From Methylovulum sp. (GTDB taxonomy: Bacteria; Pseudomonadota; Gammaproteobacteria; Methylococcales; Methylomonadaceae), in NCBI GenBank assembly GCA_016919605.1, contig JACXTQ010000254.1:1-32055 (forward strand): a stretch of 32,055 nt of DNA, given 5' to 3'. Positions within the stretch are counted from its first letter, which is position 1. Every line of letters starts with the position of its first letter. The notes beneath the pieces were generated by a model. That model saw nothing but the letters and a program-made list of their open reading frames with translations. It searched no databases and was not told the DNA's origin. Shown in pieces: positions 1-6,849 of the stretch. The position numbers and the translations under genes were made by a program.

Positions 1-1278
1 CGTTATCAGCATCTTCGCCACTGGCGCGTAAATAAACAGCAACAGCGTGGCGAGCAACGCCAGCGGCACGAGCAAAAAACTGATGACGGGTACGGCGACC
101 ATATTCGCCAAAGGCGCACAGAGGGACACTTGCTGGAAAAAGAACAGCAACAACGGCGCTAGGCCTAACGAAGTGTAGCCATTGATACGGATGGCCTCAC
201 TGAGATAATGTAGCTGGCCTAGCCGTCCGCTGATGGCGTAAACAATCACCGCCACCGCGAAATAAGATAACCAAAACCCTGGCAACAACACCGCCAAGGG
301 GTCATACACCAACACCACAAACAAGGCCAAGGCTAAAGTGTGGAAAGGCCGTACCGGACGCTGGCAAATAATCGCCAGCATCATGACCACCAACATCACT
401 ACCGCGCGTTGCGTGGGTACAGAAAACCCCGCCAGTGCCGCATAAAAAATCCCCGCCACTAATGCCGCCATTGCCGCCACTCTCGGCGGCGACCATGCCA
501 AGTACGCAGTCCATGCCCAACACCGTGCCACTAGCCAATATACCAATCCGGCAATTAAGCCGATATGCGAGCCGGATATGACCACCAAATGCGTAGTGCC
601 GGTTTGCCGGAAAATATCCCAAGACGCTGGGCTAATATCATTGCCAAAGCCGATGGTTAAGGCCTTCAGCAGGGCAATGTGTTCGGGGTTCATCGGCAAA
701 GCCGACAGACGGTCATTAATGGCTTGCCGCCACAGGGCAATAGGTGTCCGCCATGAGGCTTGCGCCAATAAAACGGGCTTGGGATAGGGGCGCACACTTC
801 CGGTTGCGCCAATGCCTTCGGTGAACAGCCAACGCTCATAATCAAAACCACCCGAATTCAACGTGCCATGCGGCTGTCTGAGCTTAACCGTCAATGTCCA
901 GATTTGCCCAGCCTTAACGGCTTGTTCCGGCGAATGCCAACTTAAGCGTAATTTTGATGGGATATGCACCGGGGCTTGCGTCACTAGCAAATCAAAACGG
1001 GTAAGCGGGTCGGACAATTCGGGCAAATCGGCAATCCTGCCCGTAACCACAACATCGGTACCCGCCAAAGATGCAGGTAAACGGTCAGCAAGCCGGTAAC
1101 TGGCAAACAAAGTCGCCCAGAGGATGCCGAGGAAGAAAAACACCCCGAAGCGGCAACGCCAATACGCTATCAACCCCACCGCAATGGCACAGAGGATTAG
1201 CCAAGGCAGTGCGGGTAACTGCGCCAACTGCTGCACCAGCAAAATCCCAGCGAGAAAGGCGGGGGCGATGATGATCAT
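1..1278 (-). CDS. comEC: ComEC/Rec2-type DNA internalisation channel (partial)
   Basis: This inner-membrane channel carries single-stranded DNA into the cytoplasm during natural transformation. I translated the minus strand from an ATG at 1278. The frame is open to the window edge, giving about 426 residues and lacking the C-terminal part (usual family length about 750). The N-terminus has hydrophobic segments, then a soluble OB-like stretch. Around residues 215-245 lies the competence-domain motif, with ISGSHIGLIAGL matching the family's usual ISGLHIGL, followed by many membrane helices. The frame has no stop for some distance upstream, but 1278 is the first ATG and no strong ribosome binding site helps. 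Next upstream are a small antitoxin-like gene and a defence-like pair rather than lolD, its usual neighbour. The family is secure; whether this strain is competent cannot be told. Confidence 0.87.
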   Translation of the reverse strand, partial: MIIIAPAFLAGILLVQQLAQLPALPWLILCAIAVGLIAYWRCRFGVFFFLGILWATLFASYRLADRLPASLAGTDVVVTGRIADLPELSDPLTRFDLLVTQAPVHIPSKLRLSWHSPEQAVKAGQIWTLTVKLRQPHGTLNSGGFDYERWLFTEGIGATGSVRPYPKPVLLAQASWRTPIALWRQAINDRLSALPMNPEHIALLKALTIGFGNDISPASWDIFRQTGTTHLVVISGSHIGLIAGLVYWLVARCWAWTAYLAWSPPRVAAMAALVAGIFYAALAGFSVPTQRAVVMLVVMMLAIICQRPVRPFHTLALALFVVLVYDPLAVLLPGFWLSYFAVAVIVYAISGRLGQLHYLSEAIRINGYTSLGLAPLLLFFFQQVSLCAPLANMVAVPVISFLLVPLALLATLLLFIYAPVAKMLIT

Positions 1279-1381
1279 AAAATACTGCCGCCATTGCCTA
1301 AGCGTAGGCGATGTAGTTGGGAAGGATTGGTTTACATGTGGATTTAAGCTTGTTGTCTCTCATGTTCCGCCAATTTTCCTA

Positions 1382-1540
1382 TCAGGTGCGCGTATTGTGC
1401 TGCGGGTACAAGATAAGCGACGGGGGCTGGTTACGGCTTAGGATGACAACGGTTTCACCGTCCGCCTGTTCGAGCAAAGTGCTTGGGTTTTTCTTTAATT
1501 CAGCAATACTCGCACTCAATGCCGCTAATAGAGGTCTCAT
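1382..1540 (-). CDS. Short Phd/YefM (YafN)-like antitoxin, probably truncated
   Basis: This 52-residue frame starts at the ATG at 1540. Its N-terminus contains SASIAELKKNPSTLLEQADG followed by ETVVILSRNQPP. That matches the DNA-binding half of Phd/YefM antitoxins, which typically read SISELKKNPS then GEPVAIL.HN.P. Family members are normally 75-90 residues. This one stops just after the second strand and lacks the C-terminal helix that wraps the toxin. No RelE or Doc-type toxin follows: only about 100 bases separate its stop from comEC. It starts 28 bases beyond the PIN gene's stop, so it could be co-transcribed with the ATPase-PIN pair. It may be a decayed antitoxin or a surviving repressor domain. 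Confidence 0.6.
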   Translation of the reverse strand: MRPLLAALSASIAELKKNPSTLLEQADGETVVILSRNQPPSLILYPQHNTRT

Positions 1541-1567
1541 AATCACGCCTTAGGTTAATGCGAAACG

Positions 1568-2074
1568 TCACCGCCGTTGCCTACGTCTAGGCACTTCAGG
1601 TGTAATAGGTTGGTAAGCTTTTAGGCCTTGGTCGCCTGTAAGGATTTCCACTTGATAGTTTTGGGCGTAATAATCGGCGACATCTTTGATAGTCGCATCA
1701 CCTAATGATAGTTGTTGTGCCGCCAATGTCGGCCAAGTGTCGGCCAGCGTTTTAAGTTTTTCGCTCGACCATAGGCTGGATTGTTCGGAAAAGGCCGCCC
1801 ACGGGGTTTCATTGTCGGCGGCTTTGCGTAGCAAATCCGCTAACGCTTGCCCCCGTTCAAATCGGTAAGCAGGGGCTTGGGCAATATGGTTGCCCGTTTC
1901 AATGAGTGTGGCTAATGGTAAGACAAATGTGGTACCAGCTTGCAGTTCTGTTTGGATTTTCTCATTAACGCGTTGCTTGTCCCAACGGTCATCATCAGGG
2001 CCACAAGTGTCTTTACCCGGTACAGCCAACCAAACGCATAAAATGCTGGTGTCGATAATCAGCACTTTTCTCAC
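1568..2074 (-). CDS. PIN-domain protein paired with the upstream ATPase
   Basis: This 168-residue protein has the layout of a PIN nuclease, a metal-dependent RNase fold common in VapC-type toxins. The first strand ends in IIDTSIL with Asp8. A second acid, Glu59, lies in LATLIETGNHIA. Asp126 is in LGDATIKD and Asp148 in the final ILTGDQGL strand. These are the positions expected for the acidic metal site. The C-terminus is very basic (RRRQRR). The start overlaps the stop of the AAA ATPase by four bases, so the two are almost certainly co-translated. The family suggests RNA cleavage; the pairing with an ATPase suggests a controlled nuclease rather than a simple VapBC toxin. The substrate is unknown. 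Confidence 0.75.
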   Translation of the reverse strand: MRKVLIIDTSILCVWLAVPGKDTCGPDDDRWDKQRVNEKIQTELQAGTTFVLPLATLIETGNHIAQAPAYRFERGQALADLLRKAADNETPWAAFSEQSSLWSSEKLKTLADTWPTLAAQQLSLGDATIKDVADYYAQNYQVEILTGDQGLKAYQPITPEVPRRRQRR

Positions 2075-3324
2075 TGCGCGTCCCCACGCTTTAACGCCGC
2101 TTCAATTTGCCCTTCCGTGTTGAGCTTGCCTAAACTCCCCCCCGCCATCAGCTTAGGCAATTGTTCAATATCTTCAAGCTGGACAAGCTGGCTTACGCCC
2201 GTTTTGTCATCACGGTGCGCCACGGTAATAAACGGTAACATTCTGATACCCGCCGCGTCCAACAACGCGGGGTTGTGGGTGGTGACTATCACATCAATCC
2301 CCCGCTCTTTGCCCAGTGTCCTGAGCATATCTATCAGCAAATGCGCCCGTGAAGGGTGTAAGCCATTATCCACTTCTTCAATCACCAACAGGCTGCCTTT
2401 TTCTCGCGTCAATAGGGCGGTGACTATCGCCAGATACCGCAAGCTACCATCAGACATGCCCCGCGCGTCTATCTCATGGCTGGCCGCCTCACCCCAGCCT
2501 TCCTCACAATATAGCATGGCATCGGAGTTAAACTTGCCGATGGTTTCTACCCATACCCGTTTAATATCCGATTCCGGCAAGGATTTAAAATAACCCGTCA
2601 ATGTCGCTTCAACTTCTTCTTTACGCGAGGGTTCAAGTGCCGCTAAAACACCCGCGATATTGGAGCCATCGGTATTGAGTTTTTCTGATAGAGGCGCATA
2701 ACCGCGTATATGGCTAGGGATGGGGTCAAATATGAAAATTTGTTTAAGTTGTGTAATGAAATGATTGATATTAATGACATCATCTTCCTCAAACTTTGTT
2801 TTAGCCAAACCTAATATCGGACTTAAAAGCAGCTCTGTTCCTAAATGTGAAACCCCTATAAAGATACTCAACAAACATAAAAGATTCCATTCATCATCTT
2901 TACTATCTTGCATGAAAAGTACTTTTTCTTCAGCCGCCCCTCCACTCTCCGATTCATACGTTAATAATGAAAATTTTTCGTCAATGATCCCTGCATAAGC
3001 CTGATTAACTCCAATCTTCAGCACATAACGGCAATCTTGATTTTTCTTTACGCCATCCGCCAAAACTTCAAGCGTAAATTGCGTATGCCGCTTAAGGCAA
3101 ACCCAGTCAATCCCACCTCGCAAAGCCGGAAGCTTGGTATCGCTATTACCATTAATTGCATCAAAAATACTAACCCCAGAAGCCAGCCGATGCAAAAATA
3201 ACAACGCATCCAATGCGTTCGACTTGCCACTGGCATTGGTGCCGATCAACAGTGTCAACGGGTCAATGTACAGCTTGGCATCGGCAAAGCTTTTCCAGTT
3301 TGTTAGCCTTAATTCTTTAATCAT
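2071..3324 (-). CDS. AAA family ATPase (AAA_21/COG4637-like, SMC/RecF type)
   Basis: This 417-residue protein is an ABC/SMC-like ATPase of the kind found in OLD, RecF and many phage-defence systems. The N-terminus reads IKELRLTNWKSF, the usual first strand of these proteins. Walker A is GTNASGKS at residues 28-35. A signature-like GMSDGSLRY lies at about 289-297, Walker B LLVIEE at about 312-317 is followed by DNGLHPS, and a switch TTHNPALL begins at about residue 348. The insert between Walker A and signature (about residues 60-285) has no motif I recognise. There is no C-terminal TOPRIM domain, so it is not a full OLD nuclease; the overlapping PIN gene may supply the nuclease. A defence or toxin-control role is inference. 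Confidence 0.8.
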   Translation of the reverse strand: MIKELRLTNWKSFADAKLYIDPLTLLIGTNASGKSNALDALLFLHRLASGVSIFDAINGNSDTKLPALRGGIDWVCLKRHTQFTLEVLADGVKKNQDCRYVLKIGVNQAYAGIIDEKFSLLTYESESGGAAEEKVLFMQDSKDDEWNLLCLLSIFIGVSHLGTELLLSPILGLAKTKFEEDDVININHFITQLKQIFIFDPIPSHIRGYAPLSEKLNTDGSNIAGVLAALEPSRKEEVEATLTGYFKSLPESDIKRVWVETIGKFNSDAMLYCEEGWGEAASHEIDARGMSDGSLRYLAIVTALLTREKGSLLVIEEVDNGLHPSRAHLLIDMLRTLGKERGIDVIVTTHNPALLDAAGIRMLPFITVAHRDDKTGVSQLVQLEDIEQLPKLMAGGSLGKLNTEGQIEAALKRGDAQ

Positions 3325-3387
3325 AATGGTTTGCTTGTGCTTATCTGCGGTGGGGGCGGATCATAAACAAATTGCCTTCCCTGCCAT

Positions 3388-3600
3388 TTAGGCGGCGATT
3401 TCAATATATTGGACGATGCTGCTTGGCTGGGGTATAGGCAAGCCATCTTCAATCATGCCTTCGATATGAAAAGCGATGGCTTCACGAATTTCCCGCTCAG
3501 TTTCCTCAATAGTCTCACCCGTAGCAATGCAGCCAGGCAAATCAGGAACGTATGCCGAATAATTATTGGCCGTCCTTTCAACAACAATTGCATAACGCAT
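3388..3600 (-). CDS. HicB-family antitoxin, no HicA partner
   Basis: This 70-residue protein has the HicB N-terminal fold: YAIVVERTANNYSAYVPDLP, then GCIATGETIEETEREIREAI and an amphipathic helix ending HIEGMIEDGLPIPQP. In classic HicAB modules this domain covers the HicA RNase and a separate DNA-binding tail represses the operon. Here the tail is absent, as in many short solo HicB proteins. No HicA frame fits on either side: lolD ends 34 bases upstream and the ATPase starts 63 bases downstream. The start has a clear ribosome binding site, AAAGGAG, just upstream of the ATG, which suggests that it is expressed. It may be a solo antitoxin or may act on a HicA encoded elsewhere. Confidence 0.8.
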   Translation of the reverse strand: MRYAIVVERTANNYSAYVPDLPGCIATGETIEETEREIREAIAFHIEGMIEDGLPIPQPSSIVQYIEIAA

Positions 3601-3634
3601 GGGTTACTCCTTTAGGTTTGCTTGTTTAAGTTAC

Positions 3635-4318
3635 CTATCCCCCCACAATCACCCCATCTTCCATGTGCAAAACCTTACCCATCTTCGCCGCCAGTTCATG
3701 GTCATGCGTCACCACCAAAAAACTTACTTGCAGTTCTTGGTTTAGTTCCAACATCAGTTGGTAGACGTGTTCGGCGGTTTTGCTGTCTAGGTTGCCTGTG
3801 GGTTCATCCGCCAGAATTACGGCGGGTTTGTTGATTAGCGCCCTCGCCACGGCGGCGCGTTGGCGTTCGCCGCCGGACAGTTCGCCGGGCTTATGGGCGA
3901 TACGATGGCCTAAGCCGACCCGTTGTAACAATTCGCTGGCGCGGACTTTGGCCTCGGCAACCGATACTCCGGCAATCAACAAAGGCATGGCAACGTTTTC
4001 CAAGACGGTAAACTCACCCAGCAAGTGATGGGATTGGTAAATAAACCCTAATGACTTGTTACGCAGCCGTGCTTGTTGGTTGCTGCTGACCTTATTCAGG
4101 TTAACCCCGTCCAAGACCACTTCGCCGCCCGTAGGTTTATCCAATCCACCCAGCAAATGCAATAAGGTGCTTTTGCCAGAACCGGACGCGCCCATGATGG
4201 CGACTTGTTCGCCGATGCCTATTTGCAAATTGACACCTTTTAAGACTTCGACATCCAATTCGCCTTGGCTATAGCGTTTAGTCAGGTTTTTGCACACTAA
4301 AATGGCGGGCTTATTCAT
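3635..4318 (-). CDS. lolD: Lipoprotein-releasing ABC transporter ATP-binding protein LolD
   Basis: LolD powers release of mature lipoproteins from the inner membrane to the chaperone LolA. The 227 residues match the family length. Walker A is GASGSGKST (43-51), the Q-loop lies in [13 protein letters not shown] near 93-104, the signature is LSGGERQR (147-154), Walker B is [13 protein letters not shown] (167-179), and the switch His is in THDHELA (205). The YQSHHLL segment and the short length are typical of LolD rather than of general MacB-type ATPases. Its start overlaps the end of the lolC/E gene by eight bases, so the two form one operon. The start is the first ATG and fits the alignment. 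Confidence 0.95.
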   Translation of the reverse strand: MNKPAILVCKNLTKRYSQGELDVEVLKGVNLQIGIGEQVAIMGASGSGKSTLLHLLGGLDKPTGGEVVLDGVNLNKVSSNQQARLRNKSLGFIYQSHHLLGEFTVLENVAMPLLIAGVSVAEAKVRASELLQRVGLGHRIAHKPGELSGGERQRAAVARALINKPAVILADEPTGNLDSKTAEHVYQLMLELNQELQVSFLVVTHDHELAAKMGKVLHMEDGVIVGG

Positions 4319-5558
4319 AACGCAACACCTCAGCCGGATTGACTCTGGACGCTTGCCAAGCAGGATAAATGGTGGCTAACAAAGACAGCAAGAAGGCCAT
4401 GCCGGCAATGGCATACACATCCGTCCACAGTAATTTTGAGGGCAGGTCGCTGATGTAATAGACTTCTGCCGACAAAAACTTAAAGCCGGTCGCCTCTTCA
4501 ATCGTGTGGATAATGTCGGCGATATTCAGTGACAGCAGTACCCCGCCGACTACGCCCAAGGCAGTTCCCGCCAAGCCGATAGTCGTGCCCAACACCATAA
4601 AAATACCCATGACTGCCCCAGAGGTTAAGCCTTGGGTCTTTAAGATGGCAATGTCACCACGTTTGTCCGTGACTACCATAATCAGCGTGGAGACAATATT
4701 AAACGCCGCCACGGCGACCATCAGCAATAGGATGATCGACATCACCCGTTTTTCCATTTTGATGGCCTGAAAGAAGTTGTCATGCGCCTTAGTCCAGTCG
4801 CTGACTACATAGTCAGCGTAAAATTTCACCGCTAAATTTTGGGTTATCTTAGGCGCGTCCAGCAGATTGTCCAGCCTGATGCGCACCGCTGACACTGCGG
4901 TGTCCATGCGGAACAATTTTGCGGCATCGTCCAGATGGACAAAGGCCATATTGCGGTCATATTCAAACATGCCGACCTTGAAGGTGCCGACAACGGTAAA
5001 CCGGCGCATACGCGGCACGACTCCAGCGGGCGTAGAATTGACTTGCGGGCTGATGACGGTGATTTTATCGCCCGTCACTACGCCCAAATAATTGGCAAGT
5101 TCTTGACCTAAGACTATACCATATTGCCCAGCCACCAAATCGGTTAACTTGCCATCGGTCATTTTTTGCGCGACTTCCGACACCTTCGCTTCCATGTTCG
5201 GCAATACCCCTGTCAATACCGTGCCGCTGACGCGCCTATCGGCGTTGATCATCACTTGTCCACCAATAAAAGGAGCCGCACCTTGTATATGTGGCATACC
5301 CGCAAGTTTTTGCTCCAGCCCTTGCCAGTCGTCCAACTGCCCGTTCCGTCCGGTTATGGTGGCATGGGCCGTCATACTGAGCATACGCGCACTGATTTGC
5401 TCGACAAAGCCATTCATCACCGACAAGACCGTAATTAAGGCAATCACGCTCAAGGCGATGCCCAGCACCGATGCCAAGGTGACGAACGAAATGAATTGTG
5501 TGCGCCGCTCCGCCCGCGTATAACGCAAGCCGATATAAAAGATTAAGGGTTTAAACAT
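4311..5558 (-). CDS. lolC: Lipoprotein-releasing ABC transporter permease, LolC/LolE family
   Basis: This 415-residue inner-membrane permease extracts outer-membrane lipoproteins together with LolD. One N-terminal helix (about residues 22-48, [19 protein letters not shown]) is followed by a large periplasmic MacB-like domain. Three more helices form the FtsX-like C-terminal part from about residue 270. The C-terminus [13 protein letters not shown] is the usual family ending. Only one permease gene is visible before fur begins, so the transporter may use a single LolC/E (or LolF-like) protein as a homodimer, or a second gene may lie elsewhere. The gene symbol is therefore approximate. Confidence 0.92.
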   Translation of the reverse strand: MFKPLIFYIGLRYTRAERRTQFISFVTLASVLGIALSVIALITVLSVMNGFVEQISARMLSMTAHATITGRNGQLDDWQGLEQKLAGMPHIQGAAPFIGGQVMINADRRVSGTVLTGVLPNMEAKVSEVAQKMTDGKLTDLVAGQYGIVLGQELANYLGVVTGDKITVISPQVNSTPAGVVPRMRRFTVVGTFKVGMFEYDRNMAFVHLDDAAKLFRMDTAVSAVRIRLDNLLDAPKITQNLAVKFYADYVVSDWTKAHDNFFQAIKMEKRVMSIILLLMVAVAAFNIVSTLIMVVTDKRGDIAILKTQGLTSGAVMGIFMVLGTTIGLAGTALGVVGGVLLSLNIADIIHTIEEATGFKFLSAEVYYISDLPSKLLWTDVYAIAGMAFLLSLLATIYPAWQASRVNPAEVLRYE

Positions 5559-5586
5559 GAAAAGTGTCGGTTAATGGAGGGAGGGA

Positions 5587-6003
5587 TCAAGATTTTCTGC
5601 ACTGGGGGCAAAAGCCGTATAGATAGAGGCCGTGGTCGGTAAGTTCATAACCGAGCCTATCGGCAATTTCCCTTTGTCTGACTTCAATGACATTATCGGT
5701 AAATTCATCGACTTTGCCGCATTTCATGCACATGATGTGGTCGTGATGATCCGCGGTCGCCAACTCAAATACCGAGTTGCCGCCTTCAAAGTGATGGCGG
5801 GTCACTAGACCCGCCGCTTCAAACTGAGTTAGCACTCGATATACGGTCGCCAAACCAATTTCCTCGTTTTCGCTTAAGAGAATCTTATAGACCTTTTCCG
5901 CTGTCAAATGACGCTCATTAAGCTGCTTTTCTAAAATTTGCAGAATTTTAACGCGGGGCAAGGTCACTTTTAGACCTGCATTTCTTAAATCATGGGATTC
6001 CAT
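5587..6003 (-). CDS. fur: Ferric uptake regulator Fur
   Basis: Fur is the iron-sensing repressor of iron uptake genes and acts as a cytoplasmic dimer. The 138 residues contain a winged helix with the recognition segment IGLATVYRVLTQFEAAGLV (49-67). The metal-binding run HHDHIMCMKC includes His86, His87, His89, Cys92 and Cys95, and a second pair Cys132/Cys135 lies in FCPQCRKS. The start has a GGAG ribosome binding site about eight bases upstream. The gene is divergent from bamE across about 150 bases, an arrangement common in gammaproteobacteria. It lies upstream of lolC/E on the same strand. Confidence 0.95.
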   Translation of the reverse strand: MESHDLRNAGLKVTLPRVKILQILEKQLNERHLTAEKVYKILLSENEEIGLATVYRVLTQFEAAGLVTRHHFEGGNSVFELATADHHDHIMCMKCGKVDEFTDNVIEVRQREIADRLGYELTDHGLYLYGFCPQCRKS

Positions 6004-6057
6004 TATGAAGCTCCAATTAGCCGCAATGTCAACGGCGGGTGAAAGTTTTGCCCATTG

Positions 6058-6074
6058 TAGCCTTTTTCAGGCTA
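6058..6074. promoter_or_regulatory. Small inverted repeat in the fur/bamE divergent region
   Basis: TAGCCT and AGGCTA form a perfect six-base inverted repeat around a five-base centre, TTTTC. It lies 55 bases before the fur start and about 80 before bamE. It could be an operator or a stem-loop. I see no convincing match to the canonical Fur box, so autoregulation is not claimed. Confidence 0.3.
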
Positions 6075-6152
6075 TCAAGGCATGACAGTTTTATAGGATA
6101 ATCGTTTAACATCCTGTATGATTTTGCGTTTTCAATCCAACTTGTTGTCCTG

Positions 6153-6659
6153 ATGAGTAAACCGCTTTTTTCCGTTTGTCTGCTGTCGCTGACCCTTGCG
6201 TCCTGTTCCATGGTGCTTAACCATCTGCCGGGCGTGTATACGCTGGAAGTCCAGCAAGGCAATATTGTCGAACAAGACATGATAGACCAGCTCAAGCCGC
6301 GCATGACCAAACGCCAAGTGCTCTATATTATGGGCTCGCCCATGTTAAAAAACGTGTTCCACGAATCGCGCTGGGATTATATCTATTCCGATAAGGTCAG
6401 TGGTCAAGACAAGGTGCAAAAACGCATCACATTGGTGTTTAACGGCGATGAACTGGCAGGGATGCAAGGCGATTTAAAACCAAGTGCCGTGACTGTAGTC
6501 AAACCGCCGCGTGAAATGACCGTTAACGTTCCTAAGCGGGATTTGGAAAAAACCTTATGGGAAAAAATCACTGGCTTGTTTGGTTTTATGCGCGGCGACA
6601 GCAAAACGGAGAAAGACCCCGAAAATTTGAAACCTAAGCCTAACGAAGCGCCGTATTAG
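6153..6659 (+). CDS. bamE: Outer membrane assembly lipoprotein BamE (SmpA/OmlA)
   Basis: BamE is a small lipoprotein of the Bam complex that inserts beta-barrel proteins in the outer membrane. The 168 residues start with a lipoprotein signal ending in LTLASC, so Cys18 should be lipidated. The SmpA/OmlA domain follows: LPGVYTLEVQQGN, then DMIDQLKPRMTKRQVLYIMGSP and FHESRWDYIYS (about residues 25-79), all characteristic. The C-terminal third (about 110-168) is charged and low in complexity and is longer than in E. coli BamE (113 residues), as often seen in methanotrophs and pseudomonads. Position divergent from fur supports the call. Confidence 0.93.
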   Translation: MSKPLFSVCLLSLTLASCSMVLNHLPGVYTLEVQQGNIVEQDMIDQLKPRMTKRQVLYIMGSPMLKNVFHESRWDYIYSDKVSGQDKVQKRITLVFNGDELAGMQGDLKPSAVTVVKPPREMTVNVPKRDLEKTLWEKITGLFGFMRGDSKTEKDPENLKPKPNEAPY

Positions 6660-6695
6660 TTTAAAATGTTGCTGTGCAGGGCATCTTCGGGGTTC

Positions 6696-6827
6696 TTAAA
6701 GCTCAGCTTGGCAATCTGGTGGTGGGGCGGCAACAGCTGGGCCAAACAATTTTCTAAAGCCAACATCGGTATAGTGGTTGAGATATTTTCCGCTTATTGG
6801 CTGGTCGCCCAAGTCGTTAACAATCAT
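6696..6827 (-). pseudogene. N-terminal remnant of an Rpn-type PD-(D/E)XK transposase/nuclease protein
   Basis: A 43-residue frame opens at the ATG at 6827. Its residues 14-29, KYLNHYTDVGFRKLFG, closely match the conserved start of Rpn/PDDEXK_2 proteins, commonly YINPFTDFGFKKLFG. The similarity ends there, and the rest (PAVAAPPPDCQAEL) is not family-like before a stop. Full proteins have about 280-310 residues. The space between bamE and the Hsp70 gene holds nothing else. I read it as a decayed fragment of a recombination-promoting nuclease gene; expression is unlikely. Confidence 0.5.
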
Positions 6828-6849
6828 GGGCGGTAGATAATGGGCCCTG

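Noticed and set aside
302-622. A 106-residue minus-strand frame
   Set aside because: It is an out-of-frame reading of comEC, which is continuous in another frame with the conserved competence motif.
1124-1441. Plus-strand frames opposite the comEC start and the antitoxin-like gene
   Set aside because: No family similarity; the minus-strand frames contain recognisable motifs.
6004-6152. Fur box between fur and bamE
   Set aside because: No good match to the 19-base Fur consensus was seen; only a short unrelated inverted repeat.
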